64,000 nucleotides of DNA, from positions 35,297,312-35,361,311 of the forward strand of contig NC_089232.1 of the NCBI RefSeq assembly GCF_963924675.1. Direction: 5' to 3'. Both the position numbers and the translations under genes were made by a program. Below are positions 33,961 through 44,110 of the stretch, piece after piece. A model generated the notes under the pieces. The model did not search any database, was not told where the DNA came from, and was given only the letters and a program-made list of their open reading frames with translations. Within the stretch, counting starts at the first letter, position 1. The number at the start of each line of letters is the position of its first letter. Source of the stretch: Phocoena phocoena. Taxonomy: Eukaryota; Chordata; Mammalia; Artiodactyla; Phocoenidae.

Positions 33961-36013
33961 CCTTCCTCAAGTCAAAGCTAATTGGGAAGGAAAAGGAGAT
34001 GTTTGCCAAGAGCAAAACCAAGGTTGAAGAGACAATCCCAGAGGATATTAGACACGTGGTAATTCGAAACTGCTTTTCAAGCCAAGACATGCATAAAGGA
34101 ATACAGATCACATATTAAAGAGGTCACCTTTCCTTCAGGTCTGAGGGATGACTGAGGATGATGACGCATGTGCCCACCACAGCTGCCAGCTCCGAAAACT
34201 TGGCACCAAAGGACACTGCATGACCACCAGTTCTCGCTGCTGTGCTTGGATCACACAGCCTGGAACCTAGGAGTCACCAGCTTTGGGCGTTGAAGATATT
34301 TCCCTGAAGGCTTGGCAACAGAGACCTCATTTACGGTTCCTGTGCTGGGGGAGGATTTCTCCTTTGCCTGCCCTCACCTTCTCCCCAGTGAGGGAGCGGG
34401 CAGTCCAGATTGACACACTGGACGGAAAGGGAGGTTCTGTGAAGAGGTTGGGCACGAAAAGCACTGAAGGCTCTCGAGCATGGTCAGAACTCATTCAAAA
34501 GACCTCACCTTGGCGGCTGTGCGCAGAGCTAAGAGCTCCCACTATCCTTCAGTCATCTCCGGATAAACGTACAGTCTAAGTAAAAACAATGTCTGCTATG
34601 TAAGCACAGCTTCAAGACCTACCCCCAGGTCCCAGCCAGATGGCTGTCTTCAGGCCTCTCCCAAACAGAAATTCCACAGCCACCTTTCTTGCCAGCTCTC
34701 TGGGTAAACTAGAGCTTTACAGCCAGGGTGATAGGAAGGCAAAGGCTGGATCCCAGTCCCAGGAAGTTCCAAACAGCTTTGCCATTTACTCAGCAAGAGC
34801 CGGAGGTTCAACAACCCCCCTTAGGCAGCCTACGGGTCTATGCGGAGATCGTGTCCTGGATTTCCCCACACTCTGCCAAAGGCCAGGCGAGGGTGGGAGG
34901 TATTGATGTCCATGGGGCGACCGTTGCCCACTAGGGCGTGGGAGCAGAAGGACACGTGCTTCTCCCACCCCCTCTTCCCCCACTCCCGGCTGTTCCTGTG
35001 CTGTATTTCACAAAGCTTCTCAGGAAGCAGCCAATTCAATAACTCATCCCTTTGTTGGCTCTCCCGCCTTCTCTGTTTCACTCTCAAATAGACAGCTCAC
35101 ATATAAACATTCCTACCAAGCTCTACTTTTGGAAGAACCCAGGCTAAGACACTCAGCAACCTCAAAAGATATCACCTGACTCCTGAAAACAGCTCCACAG
35201 GGCACAGCTGTGAGGGCTTCCTCCATCTTTGCTTACATTTGTCTCGAATGTGAACGTTTCTGTTGTAACCAGTCAGGCAATAACTCTGAGACAGGTTCTC
35301 AGCACATCCAGCCCAAAGAAGGAGGAGAAAATGATTCCTCTACCTACATGGGGAGGCATGGCAAGTGAATTCTTTTCACCAAGTCCTGTTTCATTTTGTC
35401 AATTCACTAGAACCCATCTTGTGGGAGGGCCACTACTGACTCACCATGTAAAAATGGGAAGAACAGTTTCATTAGAAGTGGGAAGTTTCACACACTTCTT
35501 ACATACACACATCAGGACGCAAAGTGGGGAGACATGGTTTGCCTGATGTCTAAGTGTCCTCAACTCGATAGAGAGATTTTAACCAAATATAACAAGGAGG
35601 CTTCCATTTGAGAATCTAGCTCCCTCTTCCAAAGCAGATGATGGGAGAGAATAAGGAAGGGGGCTGGAGAAGTGGGGTAGAATAGAAGTGAGTTAAAATA
35701 AACCTGAGAGGAAAGAGCAGAATTCTCAAGAGAGGAGGGAAGGAAAACCTCATCTACACTTTCTGTTTAATGCCTGGGTCTGACCATAATGGCTTTCAAA
35801 GCAATAAAGGAAACAACTAGAAATGTATTATGTCGTGGGGAGAAAAGGTTGAGTTTTGTCTGGGGTGTGAGAACTAAGATTACAAATAGTGAAGAAAACA
35901 AAAAAGAGTGGTGTTTAGTTTTTCACACTTGTCACAGATCAAAAATCACATTTTAATCTTAAAACTTTGTTGTGATTATAACATTATCATTTTTTTCTAT
36001 ATTAAAAAGAGTA
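33961..36013. other. 2 kb of unique-looking sequence, no gene established
   Basis: No repeat recognised in most of this interval. Open frames at 34283-34579, 34640-35091 and 35229-35546 have no domain and no convincing splice pair. It is the longest repeat-poor stretch and would be the natural place to test for conserved non-coding elements. Confidence 0.4.
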
Positions 36014-36213
36014 GGGCTTCCCTGAGTGGCGCAGTGGTTGAGAGTCCGCCTGCCGATGCAGGGGACACGGGTTCATGCCCTGGGAAGATCCCACATGCCA
36101 CGGAGCGGCTGGGCCCGTGAGCCATGGCCGCTGAGCCTGCGCGTCCGGAGCCTGTGCTCCGCAACAGGAGAGGCCACAGCAGTGAGAGGCCCGCGTACCG
36201 CCAAAAAAAAAAA
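36014..36213 (+). mobile_element. CHR-type SINE (young form) with small changes
   Basis: Head reads ggcttccctgagtggcgcag, two bases longer than the usual form, and the segment after gttcatgccctgg lacks the usual tccggg. A tail of 12 A follows. Flanks aaaagagta and aaaagggta may be a diverged duplication. Confidence 0.92.
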
Positions 36214-36371
36214 AGGGTAAAGACTAGAACAAAACAATTGTTTCTGAGGTTTTTGGAAGTGTGTGAATCAAAAGAAAATCTTTTTTCCCTGCCTTCACCC
36301 CTGCGACAGGGGCTGTAACATCTCCAGGAGCCTGGATATTTAGTCTCATAGCATCTTGGAGTCTGGCTAAA

Positions 36372-36930
36372 ACCGTGGGCTATGCAAATCTCACTCCTAG
36401 ATATTTACCCAAATGAAATGTGTAAATACCTAGGAGTTTTTCCATTCACACGAAAACCTGTACACAAATGTTGATGCATCTTTATTTTTAACCCCCCCAA
36501 ATTGGGCACCACCCAAGTATCCTTCAACTAATGAATGGAAACCAACTGTGGTACATCCACACACTGTAACAGTACTCAACAAAAAAAAAAACAAGAAAAA
36601 AGGAACAAACAACAGATGTATGTAGCAGCAGAAGAAGGAGTCTCACGTGCACTTTGCTAAGTGAAAGGAGCCAGTCTCAGAGGGCTGTATGGTTCCACTT
36701 ATTCTGGAAAAGGCAAAATAGACAGAAAACAGATTCCTGGATGCCCAGGGCTGCTGGTGAATGGATTGACTACAAAGGGGGTACCAGGGGATTTTTGAGG
36801 GTGATGGAACTGCTCTATACATTGATTGTGGTGGTGGTTTTACAACTGTATGCATTTGTCAAAGCTCATAGAATTGTATATCACTAAAAAGGGTAAATTT
36901 TACTGTATGTAAATTATACCCCAACTTAAA
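36372..36930 (+). mobile_element. Old L1 3' end
   Basis: 'actcctagatatttacccaa', 'acctgtacacaaatgttgat', 'ccaagtatccttcaactaat', 'tgatggaactgctctataca', 'gtaaattataccccaactta' plus A tail: L1 3' region of an older subfamily. Confidence 0.85.
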
Positions 36931-36934
36931 AAAA

Positions 36935-37135
36935 GGCATGAACTGTGGAGTCCCCAGCCTGGGAAAAACCTCAGCTCCACCACTTCCTTTTGTGTGACCT
37001 TGGACAAGTTACTTAGGCTTTCTGGTTCTCGGTTTCCTCATCTGTACACGAGGGTTCAATAGCTCCTGCTTCATGGGTTTGTTACAAGGATTCAGTGGAT
37101 AAACACAGAGCCTGACACGCACTCAGCATCAGATC
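36935..37135 (+). mobile_element. MIR SINE
   Basis: 'catgaactgtggagtcccca', 'cttttgtgtgaccttggaca', 'ggtttcctcatctgtacacg', 'tgggtttgttacaaggattc'. Lies directly after the L1 tail. Confidence 0.82.
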
Positions 37136-37694
37136 TCCGAATGACCATACAGCCAAGAGTCACAGCGTGAAGTCCCTCCCCACTGGGTCCTGATAGCTCT
37201 CAGCCCTGTACCCTTCCACCCCAGGCCTCCCGCCACCTGCCCTCTGCCCAGCCTGGATTCCTGGGGAGATATTGACGCCATCCTTTAAGAACTCTGGGAA
37301 GCAATCTGGGTTGCATTAGAACTTGGTATTACTGAAACCTGGCTTTGAGTTCCAACCAACTGCCCAGGTGGCGCATCCATTACAGTAGGTAACAAGATGG
37401 ATCCCCTCTAAAGAGGTTTTCATTGATTAGGATTGATTAGGTTGAATCATTTATTAGGATGAAGTTCAGGGCTTGGACTGCACTGTGGGCAGGATTTGAG
37501 TGCTCATTCGTTCACTAACAGAGGCAATCACGCAACAGGGTTGCATCCAGCAGCTCTTCTGTGCTAGGGTCTGTGCCGGGGATGCTGGGTTGCAAGGGAG
37601 AGTCACACCACTCCTTCCCAGCGTCCGCCCCTGTGTGTGCACAGGGTCAGCTACAAACACCTCACTCCTTGGGGTCCTGGCTTTCTCAACTGCC
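37136..37694. other. No recognised feature
   Basis: Unique-looking sequence leading into a short open frame. Its reading frame is open from 37500, with no supporting domain. Confidence 0.4.
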
Positions 37695-37793
37695 ATGGTT
37701 AAGGCCAAACCCATTCCGGAACCTAATGGTGCTGGTGAAGAGGATGGGGCTGCTGACCTGAAGAAGAGAAGGAAGTTAAAGGAATGTTTTTAA
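37695..37793 (+). CDS. Possible small ORF of 32 residues (weak)
   Basis: ATG at 37695 in a favourable context (ctgccatgg) followed by 31 codons and TAA. The peptide starts MVKAKPIPEPNGAGEEDG and ends in a Lys/Arg-rich segment (LKKRRKLKECF), so it is acidic then basic with no membrane helix. I do not recognise it. It could be a fragment of a processed pseudogene, a first-exon piece, or chance. No polyA signal, no paired splice donor of quality and no neighbour supports it. Confidence 0.15.
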   Translation: MVKAKPIPEPNGAGEEDGAADLKKRRKLKECF

Positions 37794-37852
37794 TGGTAGT
37801 GGCTAATTTACAAGTTTCCTTTTCTTTTACTACTTTGAAAATACTGGTGAAG

Positions 37853-38035
37853 GGGCTTCCCTGGTGGCGCAGTGGTTGAGAGTCCACCTGCCGATGCAGG
37901 GGACACGGGTTCGTGCCCCGGTCCGGGAAGATCCCACATGCCGCAGAGCGGCTGGGCCCGTGAGCCATGGCCGCTGAGCCTGCACGTCCGGAGCGAGAGG
38001 CCCGCGTACCGGAAAACAAAACAAAACAAAACAAA
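37853..38035 (+). mobile_element. CHR-type SINE (young form) with a 32-bp internal deletion
   Basis: Standard head and body to cacgtccggagc, then a jump to gagaggcccgcgtaccgg, removing the segment that normally holds ctgtgctccgcaac. Tail is repeated aaaac. A 15-bp repeat tgaaaatactggtga flanks it at 37836-37850 and 38052-38066, but extra non-SINE bases lie between the tail and the right copy. Confidence 0.92.
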
Positions 38036-38066
38036 AAAGAGATAGTTACCATGAAAATACTGGTGA

Positions 38067-38300
38067 TGGACTAGAGAGATACACAGCCTCTCAGACGGGG
38101 TAGAGAATTGAGGGGCGAGCACAAGAGGGCTTCAATTGATATTTATAATGCCTATTTCTTGAATTTTTTTAAAATGTCAATAGCCCTGAATGGTAAGTCA
38201 GGATGTTAGGAGTTCATACTCATGAATTACAATATACTCTGCACTCCTTCATATGTTTGAAATATTTCTTGTTAATATTTTTAAAGACATACTTCCTTCT
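38067..38300 (+). mobile_element. Old LINE 3' end (L1 type)
   Basis: 'gagggcttcaattgatattt', 'ataatgcctatttcttgaat' and 'tcatatgtttgaaatatttc' fit the 3' end of an old L1. Diverged. Confidence 0.5.
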
Positions 38301-38427
38301 TTTTTAGGTAACTGAAACTGTGGTGCGGGGCATTTTTTTTTTTTTTTTTTTATCATAGAAAAGGTATTTCTGTGTTTACCTGAGTAATCAATCCTTCCTT
38401 GGAAATAATACCCTGATGCTGATTCTT

Positions 38428-38490
38428 TGTCTCTCTGTCTCTCTCTGTCTTTCTCCTCTCTGTCTCTCCGTCACTTTCTGTCTCTCTCCC
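38428..38490. repeat. TCTCTG-rich pyrimidine repeat
   Basis: Imperfect tctctgtc units, pyrimidine apart from scattered g. It directly precedes, and could act as the polypyrimidine tract of, the candidate exon at 38496. Confidence 0.85.
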
Positions 38491-38495
38491 CTCAG

Positions 38496-38606
38496 GATGT
38501 TCTATGGGATGCTGCCTATACAGGTTGGATGAACAAATTGATGACTTAAATCCTGACAGCCGGAAGTATTGGTACTTCAATGCCTTTAAATGCTTCCTAC
38601 CGGCAG
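38496..38606 (+). CDS. Candidate internal exon of an unrecognised gene (37 codons)
   Basis: Seen: a long pyrimidine tract (ctgtctctctcccctcag) ends in AG at 38494-38495, and the right edge is ccggcag|gtcagc, a usable though weaker donor. Length is 111 bp, divisible by three, with matching phase 1 at both ends. Only the frame starting at 38498 stays open; both other frames stop inside. The peptide runs CSMGCCLYRLDEQIDDLNPD then SRKYWYFNAFKCFLPA, rich in Cys and aromatic residues, looking more protein-like than random. I do not recognise the family. The upstream low-complexity repeat makes the acceptor ambiguous, and the downstream frame stays open to 38788, so the donor is not forced. It may be a true exon, an exon of a non-coding transcript, or chance. 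Confidence 0.35.
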
Positions 38607-39483
38607 GTCAGCTGTACCTTCACACTCCCGGGGGCCCGTGGCCACAGCGTACTGCAGATGGGGCAGCTTTGAGCTCTCTTTGCTCAAGGACAGGCTCAGG
38701 AGAGAAAAGGACTGCATTTCAAAGGAAGGGGCGAGGGAAAGCGTGGATCAGCCTCACCTCAAAGGCTAAAAATAAGCCGGCTTTGTAGACCTCCGACTAG
38801 TTGGCAGGAATGGGGGAGGGGGGAAGACAGGGTAGGATCTTTGCATCCTGTTAAGCTTGTGCTGGTCAGAAAGAGTTAAACTGGGAGCCTCCATCCTAGG
38901 CTTTCTCCCAAATCAGCTTCTTATAACTAGAGCTCATCACTCATCTCTTGGATAATAAGTGTGATTAGTAGAAACCAGGTGGTGTTCTGTCCATCTGTCC
39001 CACTGTTAAGAGGAAAGCACAGTGGGCTGGAGATGCAAGGCAGCCTCCCTGTATCCTCAGTGCACCTGAGCCTGGGCACCTGCCATCTCCGGGCACAGTC
39101 TCATCCTTGTAAGGGGTTTGGGGGCTGACGAAAAAACAACCCCTTCTTTCCCTAGAGGGTTTCATAACAAAGGAGATAATGGGCAGGAACTGCTTCCAGG
39201 CTCCTTGAGGAAATCCAGGTCACGTTCCCGGCTTCTTGTGGTCAGAGGCAAGCTGCCCCTTTAGCCAAATATGGATTTTTCTCTTCACTGGGTTTCCTTT
39301 ACTCCTGGACTGTAAACTCTCTCAGTGAGACAAGGACTCCTTACTGTACGGGATGCTTCTCCTCCCCCACCCATATCTGGGTGTTTGTAAACCTGTCCAA
39401 TATTCTTTCCAAAGTGATGACTTCCTTTGCAAACAACGGTTAGAGGCATCCAGGAAGCCCAGTAGCTGGCCGGCACTGGGGAA
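38607..39483. other. No recognised feature
   Basis: Unique-looking sequence after the candidate exon. Minus-strand open frames at 38965-39165 and 39285-39476 show no domain. Confidence 0.4.
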
Positions 39484-40299
39484 TGTCAAAGATACAGGCT
39501 TGACAAAGATTCTGTGCTTGACAAAACTTTAGTCAGGGGCTTCCCTGGTGGCTCAGTGGTTAAGAATCCGTCTGCCAATGCAGGGGACATGGGTTCCAAC
39601 CCTGGTCTGGGAAGATCCCACATGCCGTGGAGCAGCTAAGCCCATGTGCCACAACTACTGAGCCTGTGCTCTAGAGCCTGCAAGCCACAACTACTGAGCC
39701 CATGTGCCACAACTACTGAAGCCCACGCGCCTAGAGCCCGTGCTCCGCAACAAGAGAAGCCACCGCAATGAGAAGTCTGCGCACCGCAAGGAAGAGTAGC
39801 CCCTGCTCACCGCAACTGGAGAAACCCTGCGTACAGCAACGAAGACCCAACGCAGCCAAAAAAAAAAAAAAAAACAAAACTTTAGTCAGGTTCCTGATCT
39901 GTGCACTTCCTTGTAAAATCCAGTTTGGGCAAGAACCCTGCTAAGTCAGTTTAACCAGAAGCCCCCCACCCTCGATATCTGATCAGTTTCATCATCTTCC
40001 ACCATCCCCGTGATGTCTGGTCACCCTGGTCTGTCTTCAGCAAGAATCCTGTGAGGTCAATTTAGCCAGAATCCCCCTTACCCTTGACGTTTCCTCTTAG
40101 TAATATTTCATCCCTGACCTCCATCCTCCTCCTTGGCTATAAGTTCCCATTTGCCCATGCTGTATTCTGAGTTGAGCCCAATCTCTCTCCGCCACTATGA
40201 AATCCAGTTGCCGTGGTCCCTATAACTATCGTGACGGTTCTGAATAAAGTCTGCCTCACCATCTTTAACAAGCATCACTGAGTATTTTTTTTCTTTAAC
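39484..40299 (+). mobile_element. ERV-type solo LTR, interrupted by a CHR SINE
   Basis: Begins tgtcaaagatacaggc and ends tctttaaca, the TG...CA form of an LTR. It carries a TATA-like tataag at 40138-40143 and an aataaa at 40243-40248 about 105 bp later, the order and spacing of an LTR promoter and polyA signal. Removing the SINE at 39537-39873 plus one duplication leaves about 463 bp. No gag, pol or env sequence adjoins it, so it is most likely a solo LTR left by recombination. Family not named; the flanking short duplication was not found, so ends are provisional. Confidence 0.6.
39537..39873 (+). mobile_element. Full-length CHR-1-type SINE
   Basis: Long form: head ggcttccctggtggctcagt, then three cacaactactgag/gaag modules, then gccaccgcaatgagaagtct, cgcaactggagaaaccctgc and gcaacgaagacccaacgcag with A tail. 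Target-site duplication acaaaactttagtcag (16 bp, perfect) at 39521-39536 and 39874-39889. Shows the parent structure from which the short form lost its middle. Confidence 0.96.
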
Positions 40300-40804
40300 A
40301 ATCTCCTTCTGGATCCCTGGGCTGAGCATCTTTCCCAGGAATGGTAAGCAAGGAATGAGGTTCTGCTCCTTTGGATACACCAAGTAAACAAACTACCTCC
40401 CTACAAACTAGTTCTTCTTCAGTGAGATGACCTGTGTGTCGAACCCCACACCATGACTGACTCTAGCAATTCATTCTTCAACATAGGAATCTCACTCAGC
40501 AAGGCTCAAAGCTGCCATATAGCCAATTTCCCTTTTCTCTGGTGAAAATGGCCCCCACACTGGTTTTAAAGGTATGTCAAGAACCCCAGCCCCTTCAACC
40601 CAGGTGTTCATGCTAACTGTTTACCAGGACCTCATATGTTACAGAAACATGTCAACCTTTACATGGGGATAGCACTGAATATAGATGATTCTGTGCAACT
40701 TCTGAATGAGGTGAAAAGGCCCTCATTGCCTGGATGTGAACCCGAAAAACTGGCAGGTTCCTCCCCCTAAGTTTCTAAATGTACTTCTTTGACTTACTTC
40801 TAAG
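40300..40804. other. No recognised feature
   Basis: Unique-looking sequence following the LTR. No retroviral coding remnant recognised. Confidence 0.4.
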
Positions 40805-41040
40805 AAAGAATAGGAACAGCTAACGTCTTTTGAGGCTTTACTCTCTGCCAGGCCCTGTGCTCAGTCTTTAAAGAGATCATTTCATTTAATGCCTCCATGT
40901 ACAGGCGTGGCTGGGGACTAAAGCTGTAATAGGGTCATGAAATGTTCCACAGCCCCTCGAGCTTCACCAGTAAGAGGTGGAGCTGGGATTCAAGCACCCA
41001 TCTCTCTAGCTTTGAGGCCAGGTCTCTTAACCACAATTTC
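40805..41040 (-). mobile_element. MIR-like fragment, antisense
   Basis: 'ggctttactctctgccaggc', 'atcatttcatttaatgcctc' and 'ggtggagctgggattcaagc' match the complement of MIR. Confidence 0.6.
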
Positions 41041-41054
41041 CAGAAAGGCACTTG

Positions 41055-41220
41055 TTGAGATGCAAGTGGTCCAGTGTGGCAAGGGCACAAGAATAGACAT
41101 TGGAAGACGTGTGCTTGAACCTCTAGGTCGCCTCCGAACTTTTTGTACGATTGCGAGGAAGAGTACAACCTCTCTGGGCCTCAGAGATGAAAAAAAGGAA
41201 ATAATGGTATTAGGTCAGCC
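41055..41220 (+). mobile_element. MIR fragment
   Basis: 'gaatagacattggaagacgt', 'gtacaacctctctgggcctc' and 'agatgaaaaaaaggaaataa' follow MIR in the opposite orientation to its neighbour. Confidence 0.5.
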
Positions 41221-41690
41221 TCCTTCACAAGAGTGGTGGATGGGATGGGTTTTACTGCTAATCTCTAAAGGGAGACAGAAAGGAGATAGGGAAACACAGG
41301 AGGAAGTTATCAAGGTTCCTCAGGCTTGCGACGGAAGCTTCGTAGAAAGTATCCCAGAAAGCATCCCGCGTCCCCACTGGGCTCCCTTTCTGGATGGTAT
41401 CTGGAAGACAGACCCTCCCAGCAGCCTTCCTCGGGTTCAGTAGACACAAAGGGAGTTTGGGGGAAAACAACAAACTTGAAATGGGCAACTTGAGGTGTCC
41501 GGGTCTCAGAGGCTTCATTTACATATCAAGGGAAGTCACAATGGGCCCCCTTTCTGGGTGCTGGAAGCATTAAAGAGGAAAGGACTTCTTAAGGCCTGGC
41601 AACATAGCCATTTTCATTGAAATAGTACAAACAGATAAACGTCTGAGGCAGATCCTGAAGAGGCCCAATAACTGACATCACATTTCTTTG
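41221..41690. other. No recognised feature
   Basis: Unique-looking sequence. The 168-codon frame ending at 41443 begins in the two MIR fragments and is judged spurious. Confidence 0.4.
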
Positions 41691-41703
41691 ATATTTGATC
41701 TAT

Positions 41704-42058
41704 ATCTTTAATTAATTAATTAATTTATTTATTTATTGGCTGTGTTGGGTCTTCGTTGCTAAGTACCAGCTTTCTCTAGTTGTGGCGAGCAGGGGCTACT
41801 CTTTGTTGCGGTGTGTGGGCTTCTCTTTGCGGTGGCTTCTCTTGTTGTGGAGCGCAGGCTCTAGGCTCGCAGGCTTCATTAGTTGTGGCTCACGGGCTCA
41901 GTAGTTGCGGCTCGTGGGCTTTAGCGCGCAGGCTCAGTAGTTGTGGCACACAGGTTTAGTTGCTCTGCGGCACGTGGGATCTTCCTGGACCAGGGCTCGA
42001 ACCCGTGTCCCCTACATAGGCAGGCGGATTCTTAACCACTGCGCCACCAGGGAAGTCC
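41704..42058 (-). mobile_element. Full-length CHR-1-type SINE, antisense
   Basis: Complement of the long CHR form, with an attaatta/attt tail at the left and ccaccagggaagtcc at the right. Perfect 13-bp target-site duplication atatttgatctat at 41691-41703 and 42059-42071. Confidence 0.96.
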
Positions 42059-42194
42059 ATATTTGATCTATCTTTTTAAATATATGCAGTGTTTTCGTTC
42101 TAATCCCCTGCATGCCCATTTATTTTAATAAAAATATACTTTTAATTACTTAGTCAACTTACTTATCTTTCCCCCCTAAAACCTTGAGTAATAA

Positions 42195-42320
42195 ATTAGA
42201 GTTAATTATTGAACACAGTGCTAGAAAATTTTCAGACATCATCTCAGTAACCCTAATGGGGAGGTGCTATTACCCCTCCCCCTGCACAGATGGGGAAACG
42301 GTTCTCCATTTCACCGCTGC
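42195..42320 (-). mobile_element. MIR fragment, antisense
   Basis: 'gaggtgctattacccctccc' and 'tgcacagatggggaaacggt' match the complement of the MIR core. Confidence 0.55.
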
Positions 42321-42574
42321 CAGCACCATGCAGAGATGTTTAGCCTGTGGTTTCTCTCTCCTTGGTGTTAGGGATGAGTGCCCTCCCCTCATTAAGTTCA
42401 TATGAAAGAGTCTTTATAATTGTCATCTTTGAAGTATAAAAGGATATATAGGAAATATTATGGTAATCATAATTTCCTCAAACTATCTACTTCTCTAAGA
42501 CTAAGAAGCCCCTCCCACTTCTTCAAAAGACCTGAAACAGAAAATTGCCTCTTGTATTGCATTATTTCAGATAA

Positions 42575-42805
42575 AGATTCCGTTTAGTGTGGTGATTAAG
42601 CTGCTTGGACTTAAGGAGTTACAAGTCCCCACCAAGCCACTTCCCCCTTGTGTGCTCTTGGGCTAATCATTTACTCTCGGCTTCAGTTACTCACCCATAC
42701 ATTGGGGATAATACTAGGACCCACCCATGGGTTGTTGGGAGGATTCAATGAGCTAATGCACATACAGCGTGTCACAAAGTAAGTGATCGATAAATGTGAA
42801 ATGTT
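42575..42805 (+). mobile_element. MIR SINE
   Basis: 'agtgtggtgattaagctgct', 'cttgggctaatcatttactc', 'catacattggggataatact', 'gggttgttgggaggattcaa', 'gtgatcgataaatgtgaaat'. Near full length. Confidence 0.85.
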
Positions 42806-43944
42806 TTTCTTATTACACAGATTTTGGATGGAGATTGCTTTCAGCAATGCCTTTTAGTCAACAATGCCTGAAACCACACTTCCAAGATTGGGAAATATAC
42901 TGCCATTGATTTCAAATTCATCCTCAGATATCAGACTGGATCTGCTGACATTCGGCTCTGAAAATGAGATTCCTGAAGCAGCGTCTCGAATTATGAGCAC
43001 GGGAGTGGCTGTGAGGGTAAAGTCTACTGACTCCTGCCACCCAACTGAATTTCTTTAGAAATCTGAAAGCCATTTACAGGGAAGGACGAATCCATAAGGG
43101 GACCAGTTAGTTAGCATGGGGCAATCCCTCTGAGACCATGTCAGCACTTGCAGATATAATGAGATCACAGCTGCCTTGCCTCAGGGGGCGGCTCAATCAC
43201 CCTCAGCCCAGGCTGAGCTGATGGGGTCTGCCCCCAGCTGCCCTCCAGCCCGTGTTCTCATCTCTCTGCTGTACTGAGAACTCACAGAGACAGGGCCAGG
43301 CAGGCTTCAGATCTGCATACCCACCCTTGGCACACGGTACCTGTCACGTAAATCCTTTCAGAATGAATTCATGGGAGGCTGTCAAATTCTCTCCACTCTT
43401 CTCTAGGGTATATCTGTGTAACCAGGGCCAGTGCTATGGCCTGTACATATGGGTCAAAACAAGAGCCTTACAGCCCTTGCAAACTTCTTTTCCCAGACCT
43501 GGTACATACGGCTGCCCTTCAGCTAAGTGTAACCTCAGAAAGAGTCAGGTCATTCAGGCACAATCTTTATATTCTTTATATTTTAAGTGCGTAAGTATCT
43601 TAGTCTCCTGGGTATCATCTTTCCCAAAGACTTCTGAAGCTGGACTACTTAGGCCGATGAAAGAGCTAATCTGTTTTACGTTAATTCCGTTAGGTTTCTT
43701 GACCTAGTTTCTGAATTAGGAGAAAGATGGGGAAGGGGGCACCCTTCCACAGTCTTCTAAACCCCACCTAAGGAGAGGACTTGGGAGCTTTGGCTACTCT
43801 CCCACTCTCTCATTTGAGTGTGTGCTTGTCTCCCAACCCTGATCCTATATACAAAGATAGGAGAGAAGTAACATACTGGACAAACTTAATAAGAGCTTCC
43901 CTCCATGGACTTCATGGAGCCTGAATCCCCTACCCATAAAGAGA
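42806..43944. other. No recognised feature
   Basis: Unique-looking sequence. The open frame 43252-43707 (151 codons) spans it without a domain, a start in good context or composition suggesting a protein. Confidence 0.4.
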
Positions 43945-44110
43945 TTAGTCTAGTGTCCTGACAAGGACCCTGGATTTATCATCATTGGCTCTGCCTCTTG
44001 CTGGCTGTGACATTTTGGATAATCATTTAACTTTCCTAGACTTCAATTCTTCATTTATAAAAGCAGGAGCAGCCTACGATATTTTTAATGTTCTCTGTAA
44101 TACTAAAGAC
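43945..44110 (+). mobile_element. MIR SINE fragment
   Basis: 'ctctgcctcttgctggctgt', 'gataatcatttaactttcct', 'ttcatttataaaagcaggag'. Confidence 0.65.

Noticed and set aside
39655..39720. Short direct repeats resembling a CRISPR or tandem array
   Set aside because: They are the repeated modules inside the full-length CHR SINE; the organism is a mammal.
40937..41443. 168-codon open frame on the plus strand
   Set aside because: Starts in two opposed MIR fragments and has no domain or splice support.
43252..43707. 151-codon open frame on the plus strand
   Set aside because: No domain, no good start context and no paired splice signals seen; length alone is not enough in this composition.
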